DNA of 64,000 nucleotides from Aliidiomarina haloalkalitolerans (GTDB lineage: Bacteria > Pseudomonadota > Gammaproteobacteria > Enterobacterales > Alteromonadaceae). The notes under the pieces are model-generated. The model saw nothing but the letters and a program-made list of their open reading frames with translations. It was not told the DNA's origin and did no database searches. Positions 54,354 through 63,558 of the stretch are shown here, in pieces (the first letter of the stretch is position 1; every line of letters starts with the position of its first letter). A program made the translations under genes and the position numbers. The stretch covers positions 62,001 through 126,000 of the forward strand of contig NZ_PIPI01000003.1 of assembly GCF_003987315.1 (NCBI RefSeq), given 5' to 3'.

Positions 54354-54682
54354 AACCTATGCCGGTTGTAACGACAGAAACGATTGCAGGCGAAGAAATT
54401 GTCGCTAGCTTAGGGTTAGTCCGTGGTAATACGATTCGGGCTCGCCATGTTGGCCGCGATATTCTTGCTGGTTTGCGCAATATCGTCGGTGGTGAACTAC
54501 ACGACTATACGAAGCTCATGGGTGAGTCGCGTGAGCAATCAATTGATCGGATGATTGATGAAGCTCGCTCACTCGGGGCTGATGCGATTGTCGGTGTGCG
54601 GTTTTCAACCTCCGTGGTTGCTCAAAGTGCCGCTGAAATTCTCGTCTTTGGCACCGCAGTGAAGCTTGCACCAAAAGGTTAA
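54350..54682 (+). CDS. YbjQ family protein (UPF0145)
   Basis: A 110-residue protein of the YbjQ family. VVTTETIAGEEIVASLGLVR, RNIVGGELHDYTKLM and AIVGVRFSTSVVAQSAAEIL are the conserved blocks. Known members form pentameric rings and may bind metal; the biological role is unclear. Its start overlaps the anti-sigma stop, so it is the third gene of the sigma operon. Confidence 0.92.
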   Translation: MKPMPVVTTETIAGEEIVASLGLVRGNTIRARHVGRDILAGLRNIVGGELHDYTKLMGESREQSIDRMIDEARSLGADAIVGVRFSTSVVAQSAAEILVFGTAVKLAPKG

Positions 54683-54723
54683 TGCAAGTAAACGCTTGCG
54701 CTAACAATCACAAAGTGCGAAAA

Positions 54724-54767
54724 AGAGGTGTTAGGTTGAATTAACCTGCTAACACCTCTTTTTTTAA
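54724..54767 (+). terminator. Rho-independent terminator of the sigma operon
   Basis: AGAGGTGTTAG and CTAACACCTCT form an 11-bp stem around an AT-rich loop, followed by seven T. It ends the sigma/anti-sigma/ybjQ transcript. Confidence 0.9.
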
Positions 54768-54778
54768 GGACCAGCGCT

Positions 54779-55258
54779 ATGTTGGAAAAAAACCGAATTG
54801 AAGTGAAGTGGGGGCTGATTTTTACCCTCGCTATGTTGTTGTGGATGCTGATTGAGCGAGTGTCCGGGCTGCATTCAACTCATATTGCTTACCATCCGAT
54901 GTTGACGAACCTGTTCGCCATAATTGCCATTACCATCTATGTCTTGGCGTTGCGAGATAAGCGCGAACGGGATTTCGACGGCAAGATGAATTGGGCGCAA
55001 GGCTTTATCACCGGTATTTATGTAACCATGGTGATCGCCATTTTAAGTCCATTTGCACAGGTCTTAATTCATTTTGCGATTACACCGCATTTCTTTACCA
55101 ACGCAGCGACTCATGCAGTTGATGCGGGACATATGTCTGTTGAAGATGCTGCAGCCTATTTCAATTTCCGATCGTACGTGGTGCAAGCGTTTTTAGGTGC
55201 GATTCTGCTCGGAATTGTCACCAGTGCCGTGGTTGCTACGTTCGTACGTCGTAAATAA
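54779..55258 (+). CDS. DUF4199 membrane protein
   Basis: A 159-residue membrane protein with four hydrophobic helices. KWGLIFTLAMLLWMLIERVS, YVLALRDKRERDFDGKMNWA followed by QGFITGIYVTMVIA, and the C-terminal helix pair fit DUF4199. The function is unknown. AAGGACC lies just upstream of the ATG, immediately after the terminator. Confidence 0.8.
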   Translation: MLEKNRIEVKWGLIFTLAMLLWMLIERVSGLHSTHIAYHPMLTNLFAIIAITIYVLALRDKRERDFDGKMNWAQGFITGIYVTMVIAILSPFAQVLIHFAITPHFFTNAATHAVDAGHMSVEDAAAYFNFRSYVVQAFLGAILLGIVTSAVVATFVRRK

Positions 55259-55324
55259 AGCGGCTCGAAGGTTAAATGCCGGAACCGAAACATCTGCCGA
55301 CAATAAATTAATGAGGAATCGACC

Positions 55325-55705
55325 ATGTTGAGAACAGTCACATTGGCTTCAATTGTCAGTTTGTTTTTTGTTTTGCCAACAGCCATTGCGCAAGATCGTG
55401 TGGATCATTACAAAGGTGAGCCCTCGCCGACTTTAGAAGTCGCGATGAAAAACTACGTTGAGTATAACCAACGTCTCCAAGCTGTCTTAGCCAAAGAGGA
55501 GTTGACCACCGAAGATATGGTTTTAGTGCATGAACTTACCTATACACTAGAAAATGCACTCGAGCGTATTCAAGCTGAATTAGAGGTAATTGCCGAAACT
55601 CTCGAGGAAGTCCATGTGGCTTCCGAGACCATGGATTTCGAGACGGTCAAAACCTCTGGCGCTCGCTACCTCAAGCATGCAAAAGTGCTGCGCAAAGATC
55701 TCTAA
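55325..55705 (+). CDS. Small exported helical protein
   Basis: A 126-residue protein with a signal peptide ending at IAQ-DRVDHY. The mature part is helical and acidic: RVDHYKGEPSPTLEVAMKNY, then long amphipathic helices (AELEVIAETLEEVHVASETM). The sequence resembles a small DUF family of gammaproteobacteria (possibly DUF6746), but I cannot confirm it. No enzymatic motif is seen. Confidence 0.6.
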   Translation: MLRTVTLASIVSLFFVLPTAIAQDRVDHYKGEPSPTLEVAMKNYVEYNQRLQAVLAKEELTTEDMVLVHELTYTLENALERIQAELEVIAETLEEVHVASETMDFETVKTSGARYLKHAKVLRKDL

Positions 55706-55725
55706 AACAAAAGCGAAACTCAGAA

Positions 55726-55767
55726 ACACGGTAAAGTTAAGGTAATCAGACTTTGTCTTTGCCGTGT
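55726..55767 (+). other. Hairpin between two small envelope genes
   Basis: ACACGGTAAAG and CTTTGCCGTGT form an 11-bp stem with one G-U pair around a 20-base loop. There is no T-run, so it is not a classic terminator; it may stabilise an mRNA end. Confidence 0.4.
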
Positions 55768-55827
55768 CTTCATCGACAATAGCCTGCACAAACCTTGTAT
55801 TTGCTTTTTTCGCTGAGGAGAAACGCT

Positions 55828-56562
55828 ATGAATAAAGTCATCGCGGTGCCAGTTTTTGGTTTTATGAGTTTAAGCTTGTTGGCGTGCTCGTCAATGACTG
55901 AGGAAGTTGCAAGCCTACCGACCGATCCGGGCGAGTTAGAGTTGCGAGCTGTTGGCAATGAACCATTCTGGTCGTTGCAAGTCTATGCCGAGCAAGCGCA
56001 CTTGCAGCGCCTTGGTGAGGACACCGCTTACTTTGCCATTACGAGTAAAACGCAAACTGAAGAGACACAGCGGATTCGGTTCAGTAACAATGCGTTTTCT
56101 GGCAGCGTCGTGGTGCGCAATGAGTTGTGCCATGACAGCATGACGGGCATGCCTTACCCTTATTCGGCACAAGTGCAAGTTCCGGGTGAGAGCCTGCAAG
56201 GTTGTGCTGGCGACCCGCTAGATTTATTGCAAGCGAATCCGTGGCAGTTCGACCAACTTGGCGACCATCAGGTTGCTGACTTAGTGGTCGTAACCATGTT
56301 TTTCGAAGACGAGCGGGTGACCGGTAGCACAGGCTGTAACCGTTACTTTGGCAGTTACAACCTCACTGGTGAGCAGCTGACATTTGCCGAAACCGGCATG
56401 ACTAAAATGGCGTGCGACGGACCTCGTAACGAAGCAGAGCAGGCGTTTGTTCAGCTACTTAATCAAGTGAATCGTTTTGATATTACATCAGAAGGGCATT
56501 TGGTACTGCATACGCAGGATGGACAAACGATGCGGGCACAGCCGCATCGCCTCGAGAAGTAA
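55828..56562 (+). CDS. META-domain lipoprotein (HslJ-like)
   Basis: From the ATG at 55828 (GAGGAG upstream) the protein has 244 residues and a lipobox (LSLLAC, Cys about 20). The N-terminal half (AVGNEPFWSLQVY, later YPYSAQVQVPGESLQGC) fits the COG3650 lipoprotein domain. The C-terminal half (GSTGCNRYFGSYNLTGEQLT followed by MTKMACDGPRNEAEQAF) is a META/HslJ domain, as in heat-shock or novobiocin-resistance envelope proteins. The role is likely in envelope stress; substrate unknown. Confidence 0.82.
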   Translation: MNKVIAVPVFGFMSLSLLACSSMTEEVASLPTDPGELELRAVGNEPFWSLQVYAEQAHLQRLGEDTAYFAITSKTQTEETQRIRFSNNAFSGSVVVRNELCHDSMTGMPYPYSAQVQVPGESLQGCAGDPLDLLQANPWQFDQLGDHQVADLVVVTMFFEDERVTGSTGCNRYFGSYNLTGEQLTFAETGMTKMACDGPRNEAEQAFVQLLNQVNRFDITSEGHLVLHTQDGQTMRAQPHRLEK

Positions 56563-56565
56563 TCG

Positions 56566-57270
56566 TTAGCGCAGACTATGCAAGGCCACTTGCATCATCT
56601 GCGTGAATGCGCGCTCGCGATCTTCGCTACTTGCCGCTTGCTGAGTCACCAAGTGGTCAGACACGGTTAATAGGCAAGCTGCTTGCTTGCCTAACACTTG
56701 CGCATTGTGAAAGAGCGCAAAGGATTCCATTTCCACAGCGATCACTTGGTGCTCACGATATAAGCGTTCGTGGGCATTTTCCTCTTGGCGATAGAAAACA
56801 TCGCTGGAGTGGATTTTTCCTTGATACAACGGCACGTTAATCTCGTTCGCGGTGGTTAACAAACGTTGATTTAATGCTGCACTTGGTAAAGTGATCGGAT
56901 CTTTATGGCCATTCTGAGTGTTTGCGAAGCTCGATTCACTCCAAGCAGATTCGGCTAAGAGAACGTCGAATAATTTTAATTCTTCTGTATATGCGCCACA
57001 CGAGCCCACCCGAATGATTGCGTCGACATCAAAATGGGTGAACAGCTCCCACGAGTATATGCCAATGCTCGCCATGCCCATTCCGCTACCCATGACTGAA
57101 ACCGGCTTGCCTTGAAAGTTTCCGGTGTAAGCGAGCATATTGCGAACATGACTCACTTCGTGCACATCGCTCAGAAAGTTCTCAGCAATAAATTTAGCGC
57201 GCAGCGGGTCACCCGGCATTAAAACGGTTTTGGCGAAGTCGCCGAGGTTGGCATGAATATGTGGTGTCAT
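56566..57270 (-). CDS. deoD: Purine nucleoside phosphorylase DeoD
   Basis: A 234-residue hexameric-type phosphorylase that cleaves purine (deoxy)nucleosides with phosphate. Conserved blocks are MPGDPLRAKFIAENFL (phosphate loop), GSGMGMASIGIYSWEL, IRVGSCGAY, AVEMESFALF (base and ribose site) and LLTVSDHLVT, with the catalytic Asp. It ends three bases from the convergent META gene. It could use the nucleosides released by the UshA-like enzyme. Usual deo operon partners are absent. Confidence 0.95.
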   Translation of the reverse strand: MTPHIHANLGDFAKTVLMPGDPLRAKFIAENFLSDVHEVSHVRNMLAYTGNFQGKPVSVMGSGMGMASIGIYSWELFTHFDVDAIIRVGSCGAYTEELKLFDVLLAESAWSESSFANTQNGHKDPITLPSAALNQRLLTTANEINVPLYQGKIHSSDVFYRQEENAHERLYREHQVIAVEMESFALFHNAQVLGKQAACLLTVSDHLVTQQAASSEDRERAFTQMMQVALHSLR

Positions 57271-57337
57271 AGTAAATTGTTAGTTGATTAATTTAGTGAC
57301 AGTGTAACGCGCTTGCTTGGAGGTTGCATTGATCTAC

Positions 57338-57413
57338 GTCATCGCCTAACGGCTAGGTCATCGCCTAACGGCTAGGTCATCGCCTAACAGCGCAGTCATC
57401 GCTTAACGTGAAC
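57338..57413. repeat. Four tandem 19-bp repeats
   Basis: Units at 57338, 57357, 57376 and 57395. The first two are identical (GTCATCGCCTAACGGCTAG); the third and fourth diverge at the 3' part. The array touches the last base of the minus-strand lipoprotein gene's stop and ends 68 bp from the deoD start. Confidence 0.9.
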
Positions 57414-58069
57414 TAACTCGAGCAGATCATCACGCCGTTACTTGGTTCATTAACGATCCGTGGCTGCTTGAGAATTAATTCTTTTGCTGGTTCTGGCCAG
57501 CGCTCATGGAACGACATGCCGCCGCGAATCGGGCAGGTGTTCAGTCGATACTGTTGTCCACTTACGCCGGTAATCTCGACATCAAACTGCACCGGCTGCG
57601 TCATCGGATTACGAAATGACATGAGCATGCCGTAATTGCCGCGAACCTGCGCAAAAAACAATTCAAAGGTTTGTTCTGGGTTGCGTTGCTCTTGCACTTG
57701 CCGAATGACATTGGCTTGGCGGCTTTCATCGAATTCAATTTCAACCAGTACTCGTTCGCCCGGAAGAAGTCGGATTTCACCCTCGTAGACCACTGGCCAA
57801 TATTGGTCATAGTTGAGTTTCACTTCACCTTGCACAGAAGCAAGATAAACAGAGGCATTGGTTCGACAATCGGCACCCTGTTCGCATGCTTGCTCAAGTG
57901 TCAGCGGTTGTTTGACAGTTTCATTTGTCGCTGCGGAATCGATTTGACTCGCTTGCGGCTGACTTGTTTCATTGGTGCTGGCGCATCCTCCTAAAACTAA
58001 AATGCTTAGCAACAAACTTCCGACTGCAGCCAAGTTACCACTTGGCTTTGAACTAGCAATATTCGACAT
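57413..58069 (-). CDS. Hypothetical lipoprotein
   Basis: A 218-residue protein with a lipobox (LVLGGC, Cys about 29) after a somewhat long N-terminus. A Ser/Thr/Gln-rich linker leads to a beta-rich domain: ASVYLASVQGEVKLNYDQYW, then YEGEIRLLPGERVLVEIEFD. I do not recognise the family. Cysteines at CEQGADC, NTC and the C-terminal ICSS may be paired. Confidence 0.55.
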   Translation of the reverse strand: MSNIASSKPSGNLAAVGSLLLSILVLGGCASTNETSQPQASQIDSAATNETVKQPLTLEQACEQGADCRTNASVYLASVQGEVKLNYDQYWPVVYEGEIRLLPGERVLVEIEFDESRQANVIRQVQEQRNPEQTFELFFAQVRGNYGMLMSFRNPMTQPVQFDVEITGVSGQQYRLNTCPIRGGMSFHERWPEPAKELILKQPRIVNEPSNGVMICSS

Positions 58070-58089
58070 GTAACCCTGATTCCTAACGA

Positions 58090-59661
58090 TTATGTATTTT
58101 TTACGGCGACTATTTTTGGTGATGACTTCGCACGCAACTGCGAACGGATTTCATCGAGAGCCGCCGGCTCTTGCTGCAAAAACTTAGCAAGCTCTTGAGC
58201 TGACATGGGTTTTGCAAGCAGATAGCCTTGCGCATCATGACAGCCATGTTCCTGTAAGAACAATAATTGCTCAATTTGTTCAACGCCCTCGCCAACAACG
58301 CGCAAGTTTAATGAATGCGCCATGGCTAAAATTGTCCGCACAATTGTACGATCGTCATCGTCAACTTGTAAGTCACGAATAAATGAGCGATCGATTTTGA
58401 CTTCATGAATCGGCAAGCGACGGAGAATACTCAATGACGAATAGCCTGTGCCAAAATCGTCAATTGATAAATTCACATTGGCTTCACGTAACATTTTCAA
58501 TGTGCGCAAGGTATCTTCAAAGTTATTGATGACGGCAGTTTCGGTGAGCTCGAGCTGCAATAAAGACCAGTCATGGAGATTCTCGAGCCGTCGATAAAAA
58601 AGCTCGATACAGTCGTCATCGGCAAAATCAAGCGCCGAAACATTAATTGAAAGTCGTGGGATACTGGTTCCCAGTAGTTCTAATTCGGTGAGTTCGCGAA
58701 TCGATTTTGCAAACACATAATCTGTGACTTCTCTGATAAACCCTTGCTGCTCAGCGAGGCTAATAAATGTGTCTGGGCGAATAAATCCATGTTGTGGGTG
58801 TTGCCAACGCAACAGAGCCTCAACGCCAGTAAGCTTCAGGTTATGAGCAGAGAACTGGGGTTGGTAAACCACCGAGAGCTCATCGCGCTCGATGGCATGG
58901 CGAAGGTCAGTGGTTAATCGCAAACGTGAGTGAATACTTTCACCGAAAAAGTGATCGTATAAACGCAATTGGCCATGGCCTAAGTTCTTTGCTTCTTCTT
59001 GGGCGAGGGTTGAACAGGCAACAAGATCTTTTACTTCCTCAGCATCGGTCGGGAACATTGCTATTCCGACAGCGATACTCAGTTCGAATTGGTAATTTTC
59101 GAGCTCAAGGTTTTGAAATATGTGCTGAAATTCACGTGCTTTCGTGACGGCAATTTCCGCATTACGAATATTCAAAAGGGCGACTGCGAACTCGTCGGGC
59201 CCAAGCCGAGCGACAATCGTGGGCTCGGTCGCGAAGTGGTCGCGCAAGGCGTCGGCGGTTTTCAGTAATAGGCGGTCTGCAGCTTGATGTCCGCAAGCAT
59301 GATTAATGCGTCGAAACTCGTCAATGTTGAAGGTGACTAGAGCAATCGATTGATGATGTTCGCGAGCAAAGTCGATTTCACTTTCAAGTTCTTGCCTGAA
59401 CATATGTCGATTCAGGAGTTGAGTAAGCTCATCACGCGCAGATAATGCACGCTCTTTTCTGAGCCCTTGATACAACAGAAAAAACAAGAGTACAGCGGTA
59501 ATGCCGACGTAGCTCCAACCCTTGTATGTTTGTAGCTGTGTTAAGGTTTGCACATCATCAACGAGATTCTCGAGGAAGCGATCGGAATATACAATCCAAA
59601 CCACGCCGAAAACGACATAGATTAATGTTCGTAGCAACGCACTATGCCAGGGGGATTGCAC
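58090..59661 (-). CDS. Membrane-anchored GGDEF-EAL phosphodiesterase
   Basis: A 523-residue protein with two N-terminal membrane helices (about 8-26 and 48-66), a GGDEF domain (about 75-235) and an EAL domain (about 250-510). The GGDEF signature is GPDEF, so it is probably not a cyclase. The EAL domain has GVEALLRWQHP, LSINVSALDF, LELTETAV, IDDFGTGYSSLSIL, EVKIDRSFI and VGEGVEQ, a complete catalytic set. The short periplasmic loop between the helices (about 20 residues) may be a sensor, but no domain is recognisable. Confidence 0.88.
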   Translation of the reverse strand: MQSPWHSALLRTLIYVVFGVVWIVYSDRFLENLVDDVQTLTQLQTYKGWSYVGITAVLLFFLLYQGLRKERALSARDELTQLLNRHMFRQELESEIDFAREHHQSIALVTFNIDEFRRINHACGHQAADRLLLKTADALRDHFATEPTIVARLGPDEFAVALLNIRNAEIAVTKAREFQHIFQNLELENYQFELSIAVGIAMFPTDAEEVKDLVACSTLAQEEAKNLGHGQLRLYDHFFGESIHSRLRLTTDLRHAIERDELSVVYQPQFSAHNLKLTGVEALLRWQHPQHGFIRPDTFISLAEQQGFIREVTDYVFAKSIRELTELELLGTSIPRLSINVSALDFADDDCIELFYRRLENLHDWSLLQLELTETAVINNFEDTLRTLKMLREANVNLSIDDFGTGYSSLSILRRLPIHEVKIDRSFIRDLQVDDDDRTIVRTILAMAHSLNLRVVGEGVEQIEQLLFLQEHGCHDAQGYLLAKPMSAQELAKFLQQEPAALDEIRSQLRAKSSPKIVAVKNT

Positions 59662-59804
59662 GGCGGTTATACCTCAAGTTAAGAACTCTCTGTAAAGATA
59701 GCAGTAGCTTTACAGAAAGGAAAATATCTTGGTGCTGTTGATCAGCTATTCTTTCAGTAGCAAGCTAGGGTAGAATATGCGCCCCCAAAGCGAGGTAAGT
59801 CACT

Positions 59805-61226
59805 ATGTCAGATGTACAGCACTTTCGTCCAGAAAGCGTTTCTAGCAATGCCGCCAGCTCCAAGCCGGCTGCTCAACCTACGGCAAGTAGTAAGTCGACC
59901 TCAACGTCGCCACTGATTGGCTTTGTCAGCTTAGGTTGTCCGAAAAACTTAGTTGACTCCGAGCGGATTCTGACTCAGTTACGCACCGAAGGTTACGAGA
60001 TCGTGCCAAGTTACGACAATGCTGACATGGTGATCGTGAATACCTGCGGGTTTATCGACTCGGCGGTGCAGGAGTCGCTTGACGCCATTGGCGAAGCATT
60101 AAAAGAAAACGGTAAAGTACTCGTGACGGGTTGTCTCGGTGCACGTGACGATGAAATTCGCGAAGTGCACCCTAATGTGTTGGCCATTACCGGGCCACAT
60201 GCTTATGAAGAAGTGATGAGCCAAGTTCATGAGCACTTACCAAAGCCGGAATTAATTCCATTTGAGCAGCTTGTTCCAGACACTGGGGTGAAACTAACGC
60301 CGCGTCATTTTGCCTATTTAAAGATCTCAGAAGGCTGTAACCATCGCTGTACGTTCTGCATTATTCCTTCAATGCGCGGTGACCTTGTCAGTCGCCCAGT
60401 GGGAAGCGTACTTGACGAAGCAAAGCGTCTCGCCAATGCGGGTGTGAAAGAGCTCTTGGTTATCTCACAAGACACCAGCGCCTACGGTGTTGATGTGAAG
60501 CACAAGCTTGGTTTTTGGGATGGCCGGCCAGTAAAAACTCGTATGTTGGAGCTGTGTGAAGCACTGGCAGATCTTGGCGTGTGGGTTCGCTTGCATTATG
60601 TTTATCCGTATCCGTCAGTGGACGATGTCATTCCAATGATGGCGGAAGGGAAGATTTTGCCGTATTTGGATATTCCATTTCAGCACGCAAGTAAGAAAAT
60701 CCTCAAATTAATGAAACGCCCTGGCTCTTCTGAGCGGGTTTTAGAACGCGTGCAAAAATGGCGGGAAATGTGCCCAGACTTGGTCATTCGCAGCACTTTC
60801 ATTGTTGGTTTTCCTGGGGAAACCGAAGAAGATTTTAACGAGTTGCTCGATTTTCTTCGTGAAGCTCAGCTGGATCGAGTTGGCTGTTTCACATACTCAC
60901 CGGTCGAAGGGGCCAAGGCCAATGAGTTGCCAGACCCAGTGCCAGAAGAAGTGAAACAAGAGCGTTACGAGCGATTTATGGCCGTCGCCCAAGAAATTAG
61001 CGCCGCGAAGCTACGTGCTCGAGTTGGCCAAGAAATGTTGGTGCTCATTGATGAAGTGACCCCTGAAGGTGCCGTCGGCCGCAGTTATGCGGACGCGCCA
61101 GAGATTGATGGTCTCGTTTATCTAACCGATGAAACTGACGTGCAGCCTGGCGACAAAGTTTGGGTTGAGATTATTCACACTGACGAATACGACCTATGGG
61201 GTGTGCGGGTCGAAGACGACGTGTAA
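59805..61226 (+). CDS. rimO: Ribosomal protein S12 methylthiotransferase RimO
   Basis: A radical SAM enzyme that adds a methylthio group to Asp 88 of ribosomal protein S12. The N-terminal UPF0004 domain has [18 protein letters not shown] and [11 protein letters not shown] with cluster cysteines. The radical SAM motif is [20 protein letters not shown]. The C-terminal TRAM domain ends [20 protein letters not shown]. At 473 residues it has a longer, Ser-rich N-terminus (about 35 residues) than E. coli RimO. A good terminator follows. Confidence 0.96.
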   Translation: MSDVQHFRPESVSSNAASSKPAAQPTASSKSTSTSPLIGFVSLGCPKNLVDSERILTQLRTEGYEIVPSYDNADMVIVNTCGFIDSAVQESLDAIGEALKENGKVLVTGCLGARDDEIREVHPNVLAITGPHAYEEVMSQVHEHLPKPELIPFEQLVPDTGVKLTPRHFAYLKISEGCNHRCTFCIIPSMRGDLVSRPVGSVLDEAKRLANAGVKELLVISQDTSAYGVDVKHKLGFWDGRPVKTRMLELCEALADLGVWVRLHYVYPYPSVDDVIPMMAEGKILPYLDIPFQHASKKILKLMKRPGSSERVLERVQKWREMCPDLVIRSTFIVGFPGETEEDFNELLDFLREAQLDRVGCFTYSPVEGAKANELPDPVPEEVKQERYERFMAVAQEISAAKLRARVGQEMLVLIDEVTPEGAVGRSYADAPEIDGLVYLTDETDVQPGDKVWVEIIHTDEYDLWGVRVEDDV

Positions 61227-61244
61227 ATGAAAGCTTGAGCATGA

Positions 61245-61278
61245 GACAAAAACGCAAGGCGAGAGCCTTGCGTTTTTT
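61245..61278 (+). terminator. Rho-independent terminator of rimO
   Basis: AAACGCAAGGC and GCCTTGCGTTT form an 11-bp stem with a short GAGA loop, followed by T residues. Confidence 0.92.
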
Positions 61279-61351
61279 TATGATCAGATAAAGTGCTGGG
61301 AAGACTTTCGGCCGAGCAGTAGGAGCTTACGTCAGCACCTAGCGTCAGCGC

Positions 61352-61966
61352 CTAGAAATGAAAGCTCAGGCCTATGCGACCACTGCGGTCGTTGGCAAAT
61401 AAGCCAGCTCCAGCATAGACGTCGACTCGTCGCCAAGCGCGGTAACGAATATCGGCGTGGAGGCTAGTGGTAGTCATGCCGCCAGTCTTTTGAATTTGAA
61501 AATAACTCGTTAAATCCCATGCCGGCGTTAACATGCCGCGCATACCGAACTGACTAATTAAACCGTGGCGATTCAAATTGTAGTAGTTTGTTTCGAATTC
61601 GACGCGAGTTGCACCTACTAACCAAAAAATGTCCGCTTGTTCGCTAGCAGCATAGCGCACCCCGCCCATGAATGTCTGTTGATAGCCATTGTACTCACGC
61701 TCGACATTATTAATACGGTCACTGATTTTGCCGCCGTTGGTCTCGATCCGAAATAAGCCATTGTTGCGAATATTCGCACTCGCTCGCAGGCCAATGAAGT
61801 CTGCCTCACGGTTGTCATTGCGGTTCCATTCGTGATGATAATAAACATCGATCACGCGCCAATTCGGCCCGAGTTCTAGGTCAGAGTCAGTTTCGGCTGC
61901 AGTTGCAGCAGGAACCACGTATACAAAAGCGACCAAGCTGAGTAAAAAAGTGCGAAAAAACATCAT
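61352..61966 (-). CDS. Outer-membrane beta-barrel-like protein
   Basis: A 204-residue protein with a signal peptide (LLSLVAFVYVVPAATAAE). The mature part alternates polar and aromatic residues, as in outer-membrane strands: NWRVIDVYYHHEWN, DFIGLRASANIRN, TFMGGVRYAASEQADIFWLV and VDVYAGAGLFANDRS. It ends in GLSFHF, the C-terminal Phe typical of outer-membrane barrels. The size suggests about eight strands. The role is unknown. Confidence 0.7.
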   Translation of the reverse strand: MMFFRTFLLSLVAFVYVVPAATAAETDSDLELGPNWRVIDVYYHHEWNRNDNREADFIGLRASANIRNNGLFRIETNGGKISDRINNVEREYNGYQQTFMGGVRYAASEQADIFWLVGATRVEFETNYYNLNRHGLISQFGMRGMLTPAWDLTSYFQIQKTGGMTTTSLHADIRYRAWRRVDVYAGAGLFANDRSGRIGLSFHF

Positions 61967-62050
61967 GGCGGAAGACGTCTCGTAGTTAAAATCAACGAAT
62001 ATTGTAACAGTGACTTGCTGTCAGTGCGATTCGAAAAATATATCGGCTAG

Positions 62051-63409
62051 TTAACGAGATTGATGATCAATTGGGTTAAAAACAGCAACCTTATTTTTGC
62101 CTTGGCGTTTTGCATCATACATGGCGCGATCAGCTAAACGCGTGAGTTCACTAATCGACTCTGAGTGCAACGGGTAAAACGCGATACCGATACTGGCGGC
62201 TAACTCAATTCGCAGGTCTTGCACGTAGATGGTCTCACAAATCGCGTTGCGAACTTTCTCCGCAGCGCGAAGGGCGGCAGGTTCGAGAGCTGCGCGGTCA
62301 TAAAAGCCTGGCAAAGCCACTAGAAACTCGTCACCACCAATGCGTCCAATTAGGTCAGATTGGCGCAAAACACGACCAATACGTTTTGCAACTTTGGCTA
62401 AAACCTCATCCCCAACCGCATGCCCATGTTGGTCATTTACGGGTTTAAAGAAATCTAAGTCAATAAATAGTAGTGCTAAGTTATAGCCCTCGCGTTGGCT
62501 TACTTTGAGTTGATGATCCAGTAAATCAAAAAATAACGAGCGGTTGGGTAACTGTGTCAGAACGTCATAATGCGCTAACTGTTGGATATGCTGTTGCTGA
62601 GTCTTTTGGTCAGTAATTTCGCGGGCAATCCCCATGAATTTCTTAATGGTACCGTCGTCATTAAAAATGGGCGATGCATTTGTGGTGTGCCATTGCAAGT
62701 TACCGTGGATGTCGCGAATGCGATATTCCAAGCCACTTTGTTTTTGCCGCGTGGAAATTAGTTTTTCCATGAAGTCGTAACAACGCTGTAAGTCGTCGGC
62801 AAAAATGAAGTTGTCGAAGGTTTTACCGACCACGTCGTTGAGATGGTGCCCGAGAATATCCTGCCATGTGGGAGATACATAAGTGATTGTGGTGTCTGGA
62901 GCAATGGTATAGATAATGTCGTTGGCACTTTCCACGAGCGCTCTAAAATCGGCTTCACTCGCAGCTAATTTAATTTCATTATTTTTTCGTTTAGTGATGT
63001 CCATGGCATAACCATAGAACACGACGCTGCCGTCGGGATTACGCTCGAAAACATCGAAAGCTTCGACCCAGACGATTTCTTGATTTGGTTTGATGACCCG
63101 AAACTCGGCTTGCCAGCCAAGGTTTTCTTTGACTGCGACAGTGGTGCCGGAGAATACATGCGCACGATCATCGGGGTGAATACGACTGATAAGTGTGTCG
63201 CTGTCGGCCATCACGTCTGCAGCATTGAGACCTACAATATCTAAACAGTTGTCGGAAATATATAAAAATTGATAGTCGCCTTCAGCGCTCTGCCGCAACT
63301 GATATACGAAGCAGGGTAAGTGATGGCCAATAGCTTGGAGCAGTCCAAAGTCAAAGGATTGCGGTTTAGCTGATTTCATGTCGTCTAAAAATGCACCCGC
63401 CACGCTCAA
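62051..63409 (-). CDS. PAS-PAS diguanylate cyclase
   Basis: A cytoplasmic 452-residue protein. Two PAS/PAC domains (about 20-150 and 155-275; DYQFLYISDNCLDIVG and TITYVSPTWQDILGHHLND) precede a GGDEF domain (about 285-450). RIGGDEF is intact, RQSD five residues upstream is a canonical inhibitory site, and LTQLPNRSLFFD and FIDLDFFKPVNDQHGH are conserved. It should make c-di-GMP with product feedback. Confidence 0.9.
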   Translation of the reverse strand: MSVAGAFLDDMKSAKPQSFDFGLLQAIGHHLPCFVYQLRQSAEGDYQFLYISDNCLDIVGLNAADVMADSDTLISRIHPDDRAHVFSGTTVAVKENLGWQAEFRVIKPNQEIVWVEAFDVFERNPDGSVVFYGYAMDITKRKNNEIKLAASEADFRALVESANDIIYTIAPDTTITYVSPTWQDILGHHLNDVVGKTFDNFIFADDLQRCYDFMEKLISTRQKQSGLEYRIRDIHGNLQWHTTNASPIFNDDGTIKKFMGIAREITDQKTQQQHIQQLAHYDVLTQLPNRSLFFDLLDHQLKVSQREGYNLALLFIDLDFFKPVNDQHGHAVGDEVLAKVAKRIGRVLRQSDLIGRIGGDEFLVALPGFYDRAALEPAALRAAEKVRNAICETIYVQDLRIELAASIGIAFYPLHSESISELTRLADRAMYDAKRQGKNKVAVFNPIDHQSR

Positions 63410-63456
63410 CGTTTCCTAGCGAAAAAATATGTCCTCATCTTTTGTAGCATAATCCA

Positions 63457-63490
63457 TAAAAAAAGGAACGCCAGTGTTTGGCGTTCCTTA
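63457..63490 (-). terminator. Rho-independent terminator of azoR
   Basis: On the minus strand GGAACGCCA-AACAC-TGGCGTTCC is followed by seven T. It lies 70 bases after the azoR stop. Confidence 0.9.
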
Positions 63491-63558
63491 TTAGCAGTGC
63501 TTGGGGGGATGTACTAATGACTTAAGTACGTATTTAATAACCTAAATGGTTCAGTTCG

